Made by a program: the position numbers and the translations under genes. From NCBI RefSeq assembly GCF_014646895.1, contig NZ_BMOD01000012.1, positions 62,001 through 126,000 of the forward strand: a DNA stretch of 64,000 nucleotides. Direction: 5' to 3'. Source of the DNA: Deinococcus roseus (GTDB taxonomy: Bacteria; Deinococcota; Deinococci; Deinococcales; Deinococcaceae). The first letter of the stretch is position 1. Every line of letters starts with the position of its first letter. The notes beneath the pieces are model-generated. The model worked only from the letters and a program-made list of their open reading frames with translations, searched no databases and was not told the origin of the DNA. Below are positions 1-7,400 of this stretch, in pieces.

Positions 1-743
1 TCACCGGTGGCAATGGTGTGGTTCCAGCTTGCCATCAGGCCGGGCAGGTCTTCTTCCTGCACCCGTGCACTGAAGGCTTCTGCAGTGTCCGGGAAACCCA
101 GTTCAGTCAGCATGGTGCCGTCTTGCACTTCCAGAACTCCGCTGGCGAGGTCCACCATCCAGGCTGCTGTCTGGGTTTTCTGCAGGATGGTTTGCAGCCT
201 GCGCTGCTGGCTGGAGACTTTCTGCTCCATCTGCTCCATCTGCCTGCGGGCCTGCCTTTGCAGCAGCAGATCCATCACGGTGGCGGCCAGATCGGTGAGC
301 TGCTGTTTTTGCTGTGGGCTGAGGTCCGGGCGGGGCCGGGTGTCCATGATGCACAAACTGCCCAGATGGTAACCATCCGGGGTTCTTAAAGGTGCGCCAG
401 CATAAAAACGAACGTTGGGAAAACCCGCCACATAAGGATTGCGTGCAAATTCAGGATTCTGTAAGGCGTCCTCGACCACCAGCACCTCGCCGGGGGTGTC
501 CAGCAGGATGGTTCGGGCACAGAAGGCCACATCGCGTGTTGTTCCCGAAGCATTGATCCCATGGCAGGATTTGAACCACTGGCGGTCGCGGTCCACCAGG
601 CTGATCAGGCTGATGGGGGCATCAAACAGGGCCGCCGTCACCCTTGTGATGCGGTCCAGGGTTTCTTCTGCGGCGGTGTCCAGCACCTCCAGTCGGTGCA
701 GGGCCTCCAGACGGGCCTGTTCATGTTCCAGCGGTGTGTTCAT
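1..743 (-). CDS. GAF-domain sensor protein, N-terminal part (runs off left edge)
   Basis: Reading the minus strand from the ATG at 743, with GGAG about 8 nt upstream, gives at least 247 residues with no stop before the window edge. The first ~165 residues form a typical stand-alone GAF module of bacterial sensors: an N-terminal helix (RLEALHRLEVLDT), then LISLVDRDRQWFKSCHG and GAPLRTPDGYHLGSLCIMD. A coiled-coil linker (QRQARRQMEQMEQKV) follows, then the beginning of a second domain that looks PAS-like. Such proteins usually end in a histidine kinase or GGDEF domain, but the C-terminus is outside the window, so the output is unknown. It is divergent from the DeoR gene at 918. GAF recognition is from the residue pattern; ligand and output are not inferable. 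Confidence 0.85.
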   Translation of the reverse strand, partial: MNTPLEHEQARLEALHRLEVLDTAAEETLDRITRVTAALFDAPISLISLVDRDRQWFKSCHGINASGTTRDVAFCARTILLDTPGEVLVVEDALQNPEFARNPYVAGFPNVRFYAGAPLRTPDGYHLGSLCIMDTRPRPDLSPQQKQQLTDLAATVMDLLLQRQARRQMEQMEQKVSSQQRRLQTILQKTQTAAWMVDLASGVLEVQDGTMLTELGFPDTAEAFSARVQEEDLPGLMASWNHTIATG

Positions 744-780
744 GGTCAGCTCCAGACAGAAAATGAGAAAACTTCTACTG

Positions 781-903
781 TGTTTCATCTTACAGAGCCG
801 GGTCTGACAGCTTTCTTGGAAGATGTTTCAGTACAGGTTAAGACCATTTCATGAAGCAGGTCATGTTTTGGTTTCACAAAAAAACAGAAAATTGTTTCAT
901 CTT
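781..903. repeat. 11-bp direct repeat TGTTTCATCTT flanking the sensor/deoR intergenic region
   Basis: TGTTTCATCTT occurs at 781-791 and again at 893-903, the second copy abutting the -10 box of the DeoR gene. Further TTTCA half-sites lie at about 829, 847 and 872. DeoR-family repressors often bind direct repeats, so this may be an autoregulatory operator array; that is inference. Confidence 0.4.
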
Positions 904-911
904 GCTATAAT
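903..911 (+). promoter_or_regulatory. Extended -10 promoter (TGCTATAAT) for the DeoR gene, leaderless
   Basis: TATAAT at 906-911 is preceded by TG-N and followed by the ATG only 6 nt later at 918. This places the transcription start at or next to the start codon. No Shine-Dalgarno is present. Confidence 0.7.
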
Positions 912-917
912 CGTTGC

Positions 918-1682
918 ATGAACGCCTCAGAGCGGAAAAAGAAAATCCTGGAAGCTTTGCTCACCTCCAAATTCGTGCCCATCCGGGACCTTGCCCAGGC
1001 CATGGGGGTGCATGACATCACCATCCGGCGGGATTTGCAGGAGCTGGAAAAACAGCGGGTGCTGGAAGTGGTGCGCGGCGGGGCCAGACTGGTCGAGCAG
1101 GCCCAGATGGATGTGGCCTACGAAATGCGTGCCCAGACCGAACTGGACGCCAAACGCCGCATTGCTGCCGAGGCGTTAAAACTGATTCAGGATGGAGACA
1201 CCATCGCGCTGGATGCCAGCACCACCACCCTGGAAATTGCCCGTGTGCTTTCTGCCCGTGAGAACCTGCATGTGCTGGCCAGCAGCCTGGACGCAGCCAA
1301 TGTGCTGGCCTCCTCCAAGATTCCTTTCACCGTGGTGGGCGGAACCTTCAATCCAGTGGTGCGCGGTTTCTCTGGTCCCATCAGCGAGCTGGTGCTGGGA
1401 CGGTTGCATCCGGACCGGGTGTTCTTTTCTGCCCGTGGCCTCAGCCTGAAAGGGGGCCTGACCGATGCCAGTCTGGTGGAAGCCGAGGTCAAAAACCGCC
1501 TGATTCAGTCTGCCAAAACCGTGATCGCATTGATTGACCACACCAAATTCGGGGTGCTGGCCTTCTCCAGCATCGTGCCGCTGACCGATGTGGACATCCT
1601 GATCACCGATCAGGAACCCGATTCTGCCATGAAAAAGATGCTGCAGGACGCCCAGGTCAAGGTGATTGTGGCACGAGACTGA
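918..1682 (+). CDS. DeoR/GlpR-family transcriptional regulator
   Basis: 254 residues, the normal length of the family. The N-terminal winged helix-turn-helix (RKKKILEALLTSKFV ... DLAQAMGVHDITIRRDLQELEK) ends in the DeoR signature with the VVRGGARL loop. The C-terminal DeoRC sensor domain contains DTIALDASTTTLEIA and VVGGTFNP, which bind sugar phosphates in this family. It is clearly paralogous to the regulator at 5365. It is followed by a bidirectional terminator and convergent oxidase genes, and is divergent from a GAF sensor, so no target operon is obvious from the neighbours. Translation appears leaderless. Ligand unknown. Confidence 0.9.
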   Translation: MNASERKKKILEALLTSKFVPIRDLAQAMGVHDITIRRDLQELEKQRVLEVVRGGARLVEQAQMDVAYEMRAQTELDAKRRIAAEALKLIQDGDTIALDASTTTLEIARVLSARENLHVLASSLDAANVLASSKIPFTVVGGTFNPVVRGFSGPISELVLGRLHPDRVFFSARGLSLKGGLTDASLVEAEVKNRLIQSAKTVIALIDHTKFGVLAFSSIVPLTDVDILITDQEPDSAMKKMLQDAQVKVIVARD

Positions 1683-1697
1683 CATAAAGCCAGACCA

Positions 1698-1725
1698 AAA
1701 AAGAGAACCCGCAGGTTCTCTTTTT
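1698..1725. terminator. Bidirectional intrinsic terminator between deoR and cbaA
   Basis: A perfect 12-bp stem AAAAAGAGAACC / GGTTCTCTTTTT with a 4-nt loop. It has a T-run on either strand and lies between convergent genes (stops at 1682 and 1743). Confidence 0.9.
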
Positions 1726-1742
1726 CTTTGAAACCTCCTGAT

Positions 1743-3431
1743 TCACCAGAGCCGCATTCCAGGCACCAGGGTGGGGTTGTGCAGCATGGGCAGGATCACG
1801 GGCAGGTAAGCGCCCAGCACGATCAGGAACGCCACCCCGAACCACAGCCACAGGCGGTCCAGCACCCGCACACTGCGGCGGCTTTCGGTGGGGGTCAGGG
1901 ATTCACTGAAAGGGATTTCTGGAGCATTTTTAACATCCCGCTGGTTGCCCCACAGCGTGCCAGCAACCACCGTGTAATACAGGATGGCCCCGACCAGCAA
2001 GAGCATGCCGCTGATTCCGGTGAGCACCATGGGGATGTGGGCGTTCTGGCTGTACTGGGCCAGTTGTTCTGCAGGCAAAGCAGCGATGTGGGCACGGCGG
2101 GGAATCCCCAGCAGTCCCTCCCAGTGCATCCCCAGTGCGAAGGTCATCATGCCGATGAACCACCACCAGCAGGACGCCAGGGCCATTTTTGGACTGAAGA
2201 GTTTCTTGCCGGTCAGGTGGGGCAAGAGCCAGAAGGTCATCCCGAAGAAGGTCAGGGTGGTGGCGGTGCCCACGGTGATGTGGAAGTGACCGGGAATCCA
2301 GGCGGTGTTGTGCACCACATGGTCCAGAGACATGCTGGCATTCACCATGCCACCTGCCCCACCGAAGATGAAGCTGGTCATGGCCAGCACCTGCGCAGTG
2401 AAAGAGGCGTCCTGCCAGGGCAGTTTCCCCATCCAGCCAACCAATCCCTTGCCACCTTTCAGTCGGGCAGCGTATTCCAGGCTGGCCCCCACACTGAAAG
2501 CCGTGAGCATGCTGGGCACGGCCACAGCGAAAGTCAGGCACATCTGGATCAACTTCCAGGTGTTGGAGATGCCAGGATCGGTGAACTGGTGGTGCAATCC
2601 CACCGGAACACTCAGCAGCAGGAAAAGTCCGAAAGCCAGACGGGCCAGGGGTTCAGAGACAATCTTGCCGCCGCTCTGTCTGGGAATGAAGGCGTACCAG
2701 CTGACATACGCGGGCAGCAACCAGAAGTACACGATGGGGTGTCCGGTGTACCAGAACAGCGTGCGGGCCAGCAGGGGGTCCACGGTGGGGGTCCAGCCCA
2801 ATGACCAGGGAATCAGGTACACCACCACTTCCACCACGATGCCCAGCGAGGCCAGAATCCACATGAACCAGGTGGCCACGCTCATGTAGGTGGTGACGGG
2901 CGTGACTTTTCCGGGATGCTGGCGTTTCCAGCCGGTCCACATGTAGATGGTCTGACCGCCCACCAGCAAGCTGGAAGCCACCAGCAGCGCAGCCCCGATG
3001 TAGAACAGGGGAGAGCCCTTGAGCGGCGGATAAAAAGTGTACAGCACGCTGGCGTTGTTGCCCAGAATGGCAATGGCGGCCAGCACCACCCCGAAATTCA
3101 TCAGCCAGTAGGTGAACCAGGCGAATTTCAGGTTGGGACGCAAATTGAGTTCACGGGCAGGCAAGTACAGCAGGATGCCGCAAATGAAGTAGGTGGTAAA
3201 CACCAGCGCATTGAGCACCCCGTGCAGGGTCAGGCCCTGGTAGTAGGACTTCAGGAAGGGCAGGTACTTGTAGACATCAATGCCCGCGTAATTCAGGGCC
3301 TGCAGGGGGCCAAGCAGCACCCCGACCAGCAGGAAAATCAGGCCGGTCACGGTGTAGTACAGCGCGATTTTCTTCTCCGGGTGGGTGGCGTAGGCCTGCT
3401 CCTGGGAGGGGGTGAAGGTGCTCGTGGTCAT
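1743..3431 (-). CDS. cbaA: ba3-type cytochrome c oxidase subunit I
   Basis: 562 residues, 13 predicted membrane segments, heme-copper oxidase catalytic subunit of the B (ba3) family that reduces O2 to water and pumps protons. Metal ligands are all visible: H70 (low-spin heme), H231 with Y235 four residues later (the cross-linked CuB His-Tyr pair in GHPIVYFWLLP), H280-H281 (CuB) and H382/H384 in GHFHITVG (heme a3 and heme b). The spacing matches the Thermus thermophilus enzyme. The start overlaps the stop of subunit II by ATGA (3428-3431), so the two are translationally coupled. It is the last gene of the minus-strand operon CBS protein, cytochrome c, IIa, II, I. Confidence 0.97.
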   Translation of the reverse strand: MTTSTFTPSQEQAYATHPEKKIALYYTVTGLIFLLVGVLLGPLQALNYAGIDVYKYLPFLKSYYQGLTLHGVLNALVFTTYFICGILLYLPARELNLRPNLKFAWFTYWLMNFGVVLAAIAILGNNASVLYTFYPPLKGSPLFYIGAALLVASSLLVGGQTIYMWTGWKRQHPGKVTPVTTYMSVATWFMWILASLGIVVEVVVYLIPWSLGWTPTVDPLLARTLFWYTGHPIVYFWLLPAYVSWYAFIPRQSGGKIVSEPLARLAFGLFLLLSVPVGLHHQFTDPGISNTWKLIQMCLTFAVAVPSMLTAFSVGASLEYAARLKGGKGLVGWMGKLPWQDASFTAQVLAMTSFIFGGAGGMVNASMSLDHVVHNTAWIPGHFHITVGTATTLTFFGMTFWLLPHLTGKKLFSPKMALASCWWWFIGMMTFALGMHWEGLLGIPRRAHIAALPAEQLAQYSQNAHIPMVLTGISGMLLLVGAILYYTVVAGTLWGNQRDVKNAPEIPFSESLTPTESRRSVRVLDRLWLWFGVAFLIVLGAYLPVILPMLHNPTLVPGMRLW

Positions 3432-3922
3432 GGGGTTTCCTCCACAATCAGCTGGGTCATCATGCTCTGGTGGCCCACCCCGCAGTACTCATTGCAGCCC
3501 ACGCGGTAAACGCCGGGCTTCTTGAAGGTGTAGGTCACCTGCCCAACCACACCGGGGATCACCTCGATGTTGATGTTTGTGTTCTCGATCTGCAGGCCGT
3601 GCACCACGTCTGTGGAGGTCACAAAAAGCTGGATGGGTTTGCCTGCAGGCACTTTCACAACTGGAGGATTGAACATGAAGGCCTGGGCCAGCATGTACAG
3701 CTCGTACTGTCCCATTTCATTCTGTTTCAGTCCGGGGGTGGCGAAGGGGGTGCTGGAAAGGTCCTGGGGGTTCACACTTTTCAGGGTGTGGTGGTGCATG
3801 TCCACGGCAGGCACAGCAGCCTGCACCACGTTGCTGAGGGTCACCCCGATCAAGACCAGCACCAGGGTGGCGGCCAGCAGCATCCAGCCTTTCTCGAAAC
3901 GCTCGATGGTGTGGGGGTCCAT
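3428..3922 (-). CDS. cbaB: ba3-type cytochrome c oxidase subunit II (CuA)
   Basis: 164 residues. One N-terminal membrane anchor (residues ~13-35) is followed by a periplasmic cupredoxin domain. The CuA site is intact: C143-N-E-Y-C147-G-V-G-H151 and M154, plus an upstream His in VVHGLQIENT. It accepts electrons from cytochrome c and passes them to the low-spin heme of subunit I. The ATG lies 1 nt after the stop of the 35-residue subunit IIa gene, and the stop overlaps the start of subunit I. Confidence 0.96.
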   Translation of the reverse strand: MDPHTIERFEKGWMLLAATLVLVLIGVTLSNVVQAAVPAVDMHHHTLKSVNPQDLSSTPFATPGLKQNEMGQYELYMLAQAFMFNPPVVKVPAGKPIQLFVTSTDVVHGLQIENTNINIEVIPGVVGQVTYTFKKPGVYRVGCNEYCGVGHQSMMTQLIVEETP

Positions 3923-3923
3923 G

Positions 3924-4031
3924 TCAGGCCTGCCTCAGCATGATGCTGTACACCAAAAGCCACATGCCCACAATGGCGGCCAGCAGCACGGCCACAATCA
4001 GCAGGGTTCCTCTGGGGGATTTCTCTTCCAT
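3924..4031 (-). CDS. cbaD: ba3 oxidase subunit IIa, 35 residues
   Basis: A 36-codon reading frame on the minus strand, from ATG at 4031 to TGA at 3924-3926. The product begins MEEKSPRG, has one hydrophobic helix (residues ~9-32, LLIVAVLLAAIVGMWLLVYS) and ends LRQA. Length, single transmembrane helix and position immediately before subunit II match subunit IIa of the Thermus ba3 oxidase, a 33-34 residue peptide that supplies the helix missing from subunit II. The gene is packed 15 nt after the cytochrome c stop and 1 nt before cbaB. It is short enough to be dropped by most gene callers. Assignment rests on architecture and synteny. Confidence 0.88.
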   Translation of the reverse strand: MEEKSPRGTLLIVAVLLAAIVGMWLLVYSIMLRQA

Positions 4032-4046
4032 GTCAGTTCTCCCAGA

Positions 4047-4394
4047 TCACTTGAGTGTCTTCAGGAAGGCCAGCACATCTGCAATCTGCTGGTCGGTGGC
4101 GGGTTTGCTGGAGCCCATGAAAGGCATCTTGCCGTAACGGGGCATGGTGGCACTCAGGGTCTTCTTGGAGGGATTCACCCCGGTGGCAATGGCCTTTTTG
4201 AAGTCTGCAAACTTCCATTTGGACACCACGCCAGCCAGTTTCGGACCGACCATGCCCTGCGCTTTGTCACCGTGGCACATCTGGCAGGTGGAGGAGTAGA
4301 GGGTTTTGCCGGAGGCAGCGTTGCCTCTGGGATCGGCGGCCAGGGACAGGGAGGTGACACCAGCGAGCATCAGCAGCAGAAGGGTTTTGTGCAT
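4047..4394 (-). CDS. Secreted monoheme cytochrome c
   Basis: 115 residues from the ATG at 4394, chosen over the upstream in-frame ATG at 4424 because AAGGAAC lies about 8 nt before it and the protein then starts with a clean signal peptide (MHKTLLLLMLAG...SLSLA). The heme site is C37-Q-M-C40-H41; the likely axial Met lies in KMPFMGS. Class I cytochrome c fold, probably the electron donor to the ba3 oxidase encoded directly downstream (15 nt gap to cbaD). It could alternatively be a diheme-complex partner, but only one CXXCH is present. Confidence 0.9.
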   Translation of the reverse strand: MHKTLLLLMLAGVTSLSLAADPRGNAASGKTLYSSTCQMCHGDKAQGMVGPKLAGVVSKWKFADFKKAIATGVNPSKKTLSATMPRYGKMPFMGSSKPATDQQIADVLAFLKTLK

Positions 4395-4429
4395 GTGAAT
4401 CAGGTTCCTTTCTTGAAGAAGCATGAAGT

Positions 4430-4888
4430 TCAGGCCTGCACCTGGGGATCTGTTTCTGCCAGGGCTCCCAGCAAATCGCTCACCGTGAGCACCCCCACCA
4501 GATCGCCGTTCTGCACCACCGGGAGGCCCAGCACATGGTGGGTCAACAGGGTGCGGGCGGCCTGGGCCAGGGTCATGGTGGGCACCAGTTCAGCAGTGCT
4601 TTCTGCCATCACGTCTTGCACCGTGAGGTTTTGCAGCAAGAGGCGGGTGAACAGGTAAGGCAGGGAATCGTGCTGTCCCACCTGCTCCAGTTGCTGCTGT
4701 TGCAGCTCTGCCTGCCGGTGGGCCGCATCTTCCAGATCCCGTTCTTTCACCACACCCACAAGCTTTCCATGGGCAACCACGGGCAGCACATGCAGCCTGC
4801 TGATTTTGAGGCGGGCAGCGGCTTCCAGGGCAGGGGTGGAAGGGGCGACAGTCAATGGATTTCGGGTCATGCGCTCTTGAACCAGCAT
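4430..4888 (-). CDS. Tandem CBS-domain protein
   Basis: 152 residues consisting of two CBS motifs: first MLVQERMTRNPLTVAPSTP ... VVKERDLEDA (residues ~1-60), second VQDVMAESTAELVPTM ... VLTVSDLLGAL (~80-145). CBS pairs bind adenine nucleotides and act as energy sensors. AGGAGG precedes the ATG. It is the first gene of the minus-strand oxidase cluster, with 35 nt to the cytochrome c start. Co-transcription suggests a link with respiratory state, but no output domain is fused, so the partner is unknown. Confidence 0.88.
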   Translation of the reverse strand: MLVQERMTRNPLTVAPSTPALEAAARLKISRLHVLPVVAHGKLVGVVKERDLEDAAHRQAELQQQQLEQVGQHDSLPYLFTRLLLQNLTVQDVMAESTAELVPTMTLAQAARTLLTHHVLGLPVVQNGDLVGVLTVSDLLGALAETDPQVQA

Positions 4889-5330
4889 GGGGGTGCCTCC
4901 TGAAGGGCAGTGCTGAGGGGGGCTGGGGATTTTGAGGTGCAGGCCCTCCTCTCCTCGCTGCCTTCAGCATCTCCGGGCTGCATTACCGGGACATTACCGC
5001 CCCAGGGGTTGCTGGAATCCAGGTTGGCAGGTCATTCACAAGTTGTTTCTGGGTGGTGCCGGGGGCCGACAACACCAGCCGCTTTGAATAGAGTCTGCTT
5101 TTGCATGTTTTTGCAGCATTTTTGTGTGCATGCATGTCCGAATGGTGTTTGATTTGGCTGTCGGGACAAGCCTGTGCTGTCTTCTGAGGGGTTGAAAAGT
5201 CTGGTGTTCAATTCGCAACAGAGAAAAAAAGTCTGTTTAAAACAGCAAAATTGAAGATGGGGCGCGAATGGACCAGACCTGATGGGTTTTCATTCGTGTA
5301 GACTTTTGCCCACAATGTTGCAAAATAATG
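4889..5330. other. Intergenic region between CBS/oxidase operon and deoR2
   Basis: About 440 nt without a supported ORF. It must carry the minus-strand oxidase promoter, but no -35/-10 pair stands out. Confidence 0.5.
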
Positions 5331-5358
5331 TTCACTAAAGTTAAGTTTGTGATATATT
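5331..5358 (+). promoter_or_regulatory. Leaderless promoter of the rhamnose-operon regulator
   Basis: TTCACT (5331-5336), 16-nt spacer, TATATT (5353-5358). The ATG follows 6 nt later at 5365, without a Shine-Dalgarno. Confidence 0.6.
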
Positions 5359-5364
5359 TGAGCC

Positions 5365-6141
5365 ATGAACACCGACAGTCTGGTGGTGGCGCAACAGCGC
5401 CACCAGAAGATCCTGCATCTGGCCACCCAGCAAGAGGTGGTGCGCATCCGTGAACTGTCCCAGAACCTGGGGGTCAGCGACATGACCATCCGCCGGGACC
5501 TCAATTTGCTTTCTGAACAGGGTTTGCTGGAACGGACCCATGGCGGGGCCAGACTGCATGCCCACAGCCAGACCGAGGTGGCCCTCTCGCAGAGGCTTTC
5601 CACCCAGACCGAAGCCAAAGAGCGCCTTGCCCGTGCTGCCCTGGGCCTGATCTCTGATGGAGACACCATCGCGCTGGATTCCAGCACCACCAGTCTGCAT
5701 CTGGCCCATTTATTGCAGGGCAGAAACGTGCACTGTCTGGTGACCGGACTGGACGCCGCCAACACCCTCAGCCAGTTCTCTGTGCCTTTCACGCTGGTGG
5801 GAGGAACGTTTCATGCCACCGCCCGCAGTTTCATCAGTGGGTTGTTTCAGGACATTCAAGCTCGCCTTCACCCGGATCAGGTGTTCTTTTCCTGCCTGGG
5901 GTACAGCAGCAACACCGGTTTCACCGATGCCTACCTGCCGGAAGTCTCCAGCAAAGAGCGCTTGCTGGCCACCGGAAAACGGGTGATTGCCCTGATTGAC
6001 AGCAGCAAATTTGGCCGCCAGGCCATGGCCACCATCACCCGCATGGGAAGCGTCCACACCCTGATCACCGACCAGATGCCTCCCCACGATGTGCTGGTGG
6101 ATCTGGACACCCACCAGACCCGCCTGATCATCGCCCCATAA
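5365..6141 (+). CDS. DeoR-family regulator, probable rhamnose-operon repressor
   Basis: 258 residues with the DeoR winged HTH (IRELSQNLGVSDMTIRRDLNLLSEQGLLERTHGGARL) and the C-terminal sensor domain (DTIALDSSTTSLHLA, LVGGTFH). It is first in a tight same-strand run with rhamnose isomerase (34 nt gap), aldolase/dehydrogenase and kinase. DeoR-type RhaR proteins control rhamnose genes in rhizobia and bacilli, so the inferred role is repression relieved by a phosphorylated rhamnose intermediate. Paralogue of the regulator at 918. Leaderless start. Confidence 0.9.
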   Translation: MNTDSLVVAQQRHQKILHLATQQEVVRIRELSQNLGVSDMTIRRDLNLLSEQGLLERTHGGARLHAHSQTEVALSQRLSTQTEAKERLARAALGLISDGDTIALDSSTTSLHLAHLLQGRNVHCLVTGLDAANTLSQFSVPFTLVGGTFHATARSFISGLFQDIQARLHPDQVFFSCLGYSSNTGFTDAYLPEVSSKERLLATGKRVIALIDSSKFGRQAMATITRMGSVHTLITDQMPPHDVLVDLDTHQTRLIIAP

Positions 6142-6174
6142 ACCTTGCCCATAACCCTTAAAAAGAGAGGAACA

Positions 6175-7359
6175 ATGAACACCGAGACCATCAAAGCACG
6201 CCTGAAACAACAAAAAATTGAAACCCCCAGCTGGGGGTACGGCAACTCTGGCACCCGCTTCAAAACCTTTCCTGCTCCGGGCGCAGCCAGCACCGTGTGG
6301 GAAAAAGTCGAGGATGCCGCATTCATTCACAGCCTGACCGGGATTGCCCCCAGTGTCGCCCTGCACATCCCCTGGGACAGGGTAGAAGATTACAGCGAAC
6401 TGAAAAAACACGCGCAGGACCTGGGCATTCAACTGGGGGCCATCAACCCCAATGTGTTTCAGGACGTGCAGTACAAACTGGGATCGGTCACCAACCCGGA
6501 TGCAGCCGTGCGTGCAAAAGCCACCCAGCACCTGCTGGATTGCGTCGAGGTCATGAAGCAGACCGGGTCACGTGACCTCAGCCTGTGGTTTGCAGACGGC
6601 ACCAACTACCTCGGGCAGGACGACCTGCGCAAACGCAAACGTTACCTGCGTGAAGCTTTGCAGCAGGTGCACGACAGGCTCCCGGAAGACGGCAGAATGC
6701 TGATCGAGTACAAACTTTTTGAACCCGCCTTTTACCACACCGATCTGGCAGACTGGGGCCTCGCTTACCTGCATGCCGTGTCCATCGGAGAAAAAGCCCA
6801 GGTGCTGGTGGACCTCGGGCACCATGCGCAGGGCACCAACATCGAACACATTGTCTCAACGCTACTGGACGCTGGCCGTCTGGGAGGCTTCCACTTCAAT
6901 GCCAGACGTTACGCAGACGATGACCTGGTGGTCGGAACCACCAACCCTCTGGAACTGTTCGCCATTTATCTGGAGATCGTGCAGGCCGAAAATGACCCTT
7001 CTGAAGCGCTCAGGAAGCACGTTTCCGAGGTGGCCTTCATGATCGACCAGAGCCACAACATCGAACACAAACTTGAAGCCATGCTGCAAAGCGTGCTGAA
7101 CTGCCAGGAAGCGTATGCAAAAGCCCTGAGCGTGGACTTTGACCTGCTGACCGAAGCCCGTGAACAGGGAGAGGTCCTGAAAGCCAACCGCATCGTGATG
7201 GACGCCTTTTACAGAGATGTGCGGCCCCTGCTGCGGGAACTCCGGGAGGAACAGAACCTGCCTGCAGACCCTTATGCAGCCCTCGAAGAAAGCGACCACC
7301 TGAAAAAAGTACTTCGTGATCGCCAGTCCAGCGATGTGGGCGGCGGCTTTCCTTCATGA
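6175..7359 (+). CDS. rhaI: L-rhamnose isomerase (rhaI type)
   Basis: 394 residues from the ATG at 6175, which has GAGAGG 5 nt upstream; a longer frame from 6145 lacks such a site. The TIM-barrel isomerase interconverts L-rhamnose and L-rhamnulose. The stretches LGAINPNVFQD and YKLGSVTNPD, the metal-binding segments IEYKLFEPAFYHTD and VLVDLGHHAQGTNIE, and GGFHFNARRYADDDL are characteristic of the Pseudomonas stutzeri/Bacillus-type enzyme rather than E. coli RhaA. It is second in the rha operon; the aldolase start follows 41 nt later. Confidence 0.93.
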   Translation: MNTETIKARLKQQKIETPSWGYGNSGTRFKTFPAPGAASTVWEKVEDAAFIHSLTGIAPSVALHIPWDRVEDYSELKKHAQDLGIQLGAINPNVFQDVQYKLGSVTNPDAAVRAKATQHLLDCVEVMKQTGSRDLSLWFADGTNYLGQDDLRKRKRYLREALQQVHDRLPEDGRMLIEYKLFEPAFYHTDLADWGLAYLHAVSIGEKAQVLVDLGHHAQGTNIEHIVSTLLDAGRLGGFHFNARRYADDDLVVGTTNPLELFAIYLEIVQAENDPSEALRKHVSEVAFMIDQSHNIEHKLEAMLQSVLNCQEAYAKALSVDFDLLTEAREQGEVLKANRIVMDAFYRDVRPLLRELREEQNLPADPYAALEESDHLKKVLRDRQSSDVGGGFPS

Positions 7360-7400
7360 CCCCTGAGCCCTCAAGCCCTTTTGTGAAGCAGGAGAAAACC

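Noticed and set aside
1728..2804. Long plus-strand ORF opposite cbaA
   Set aside because: Antisense shadow of the oxidase gene; Gln/His/Gly-rich composition and no family resemblance.
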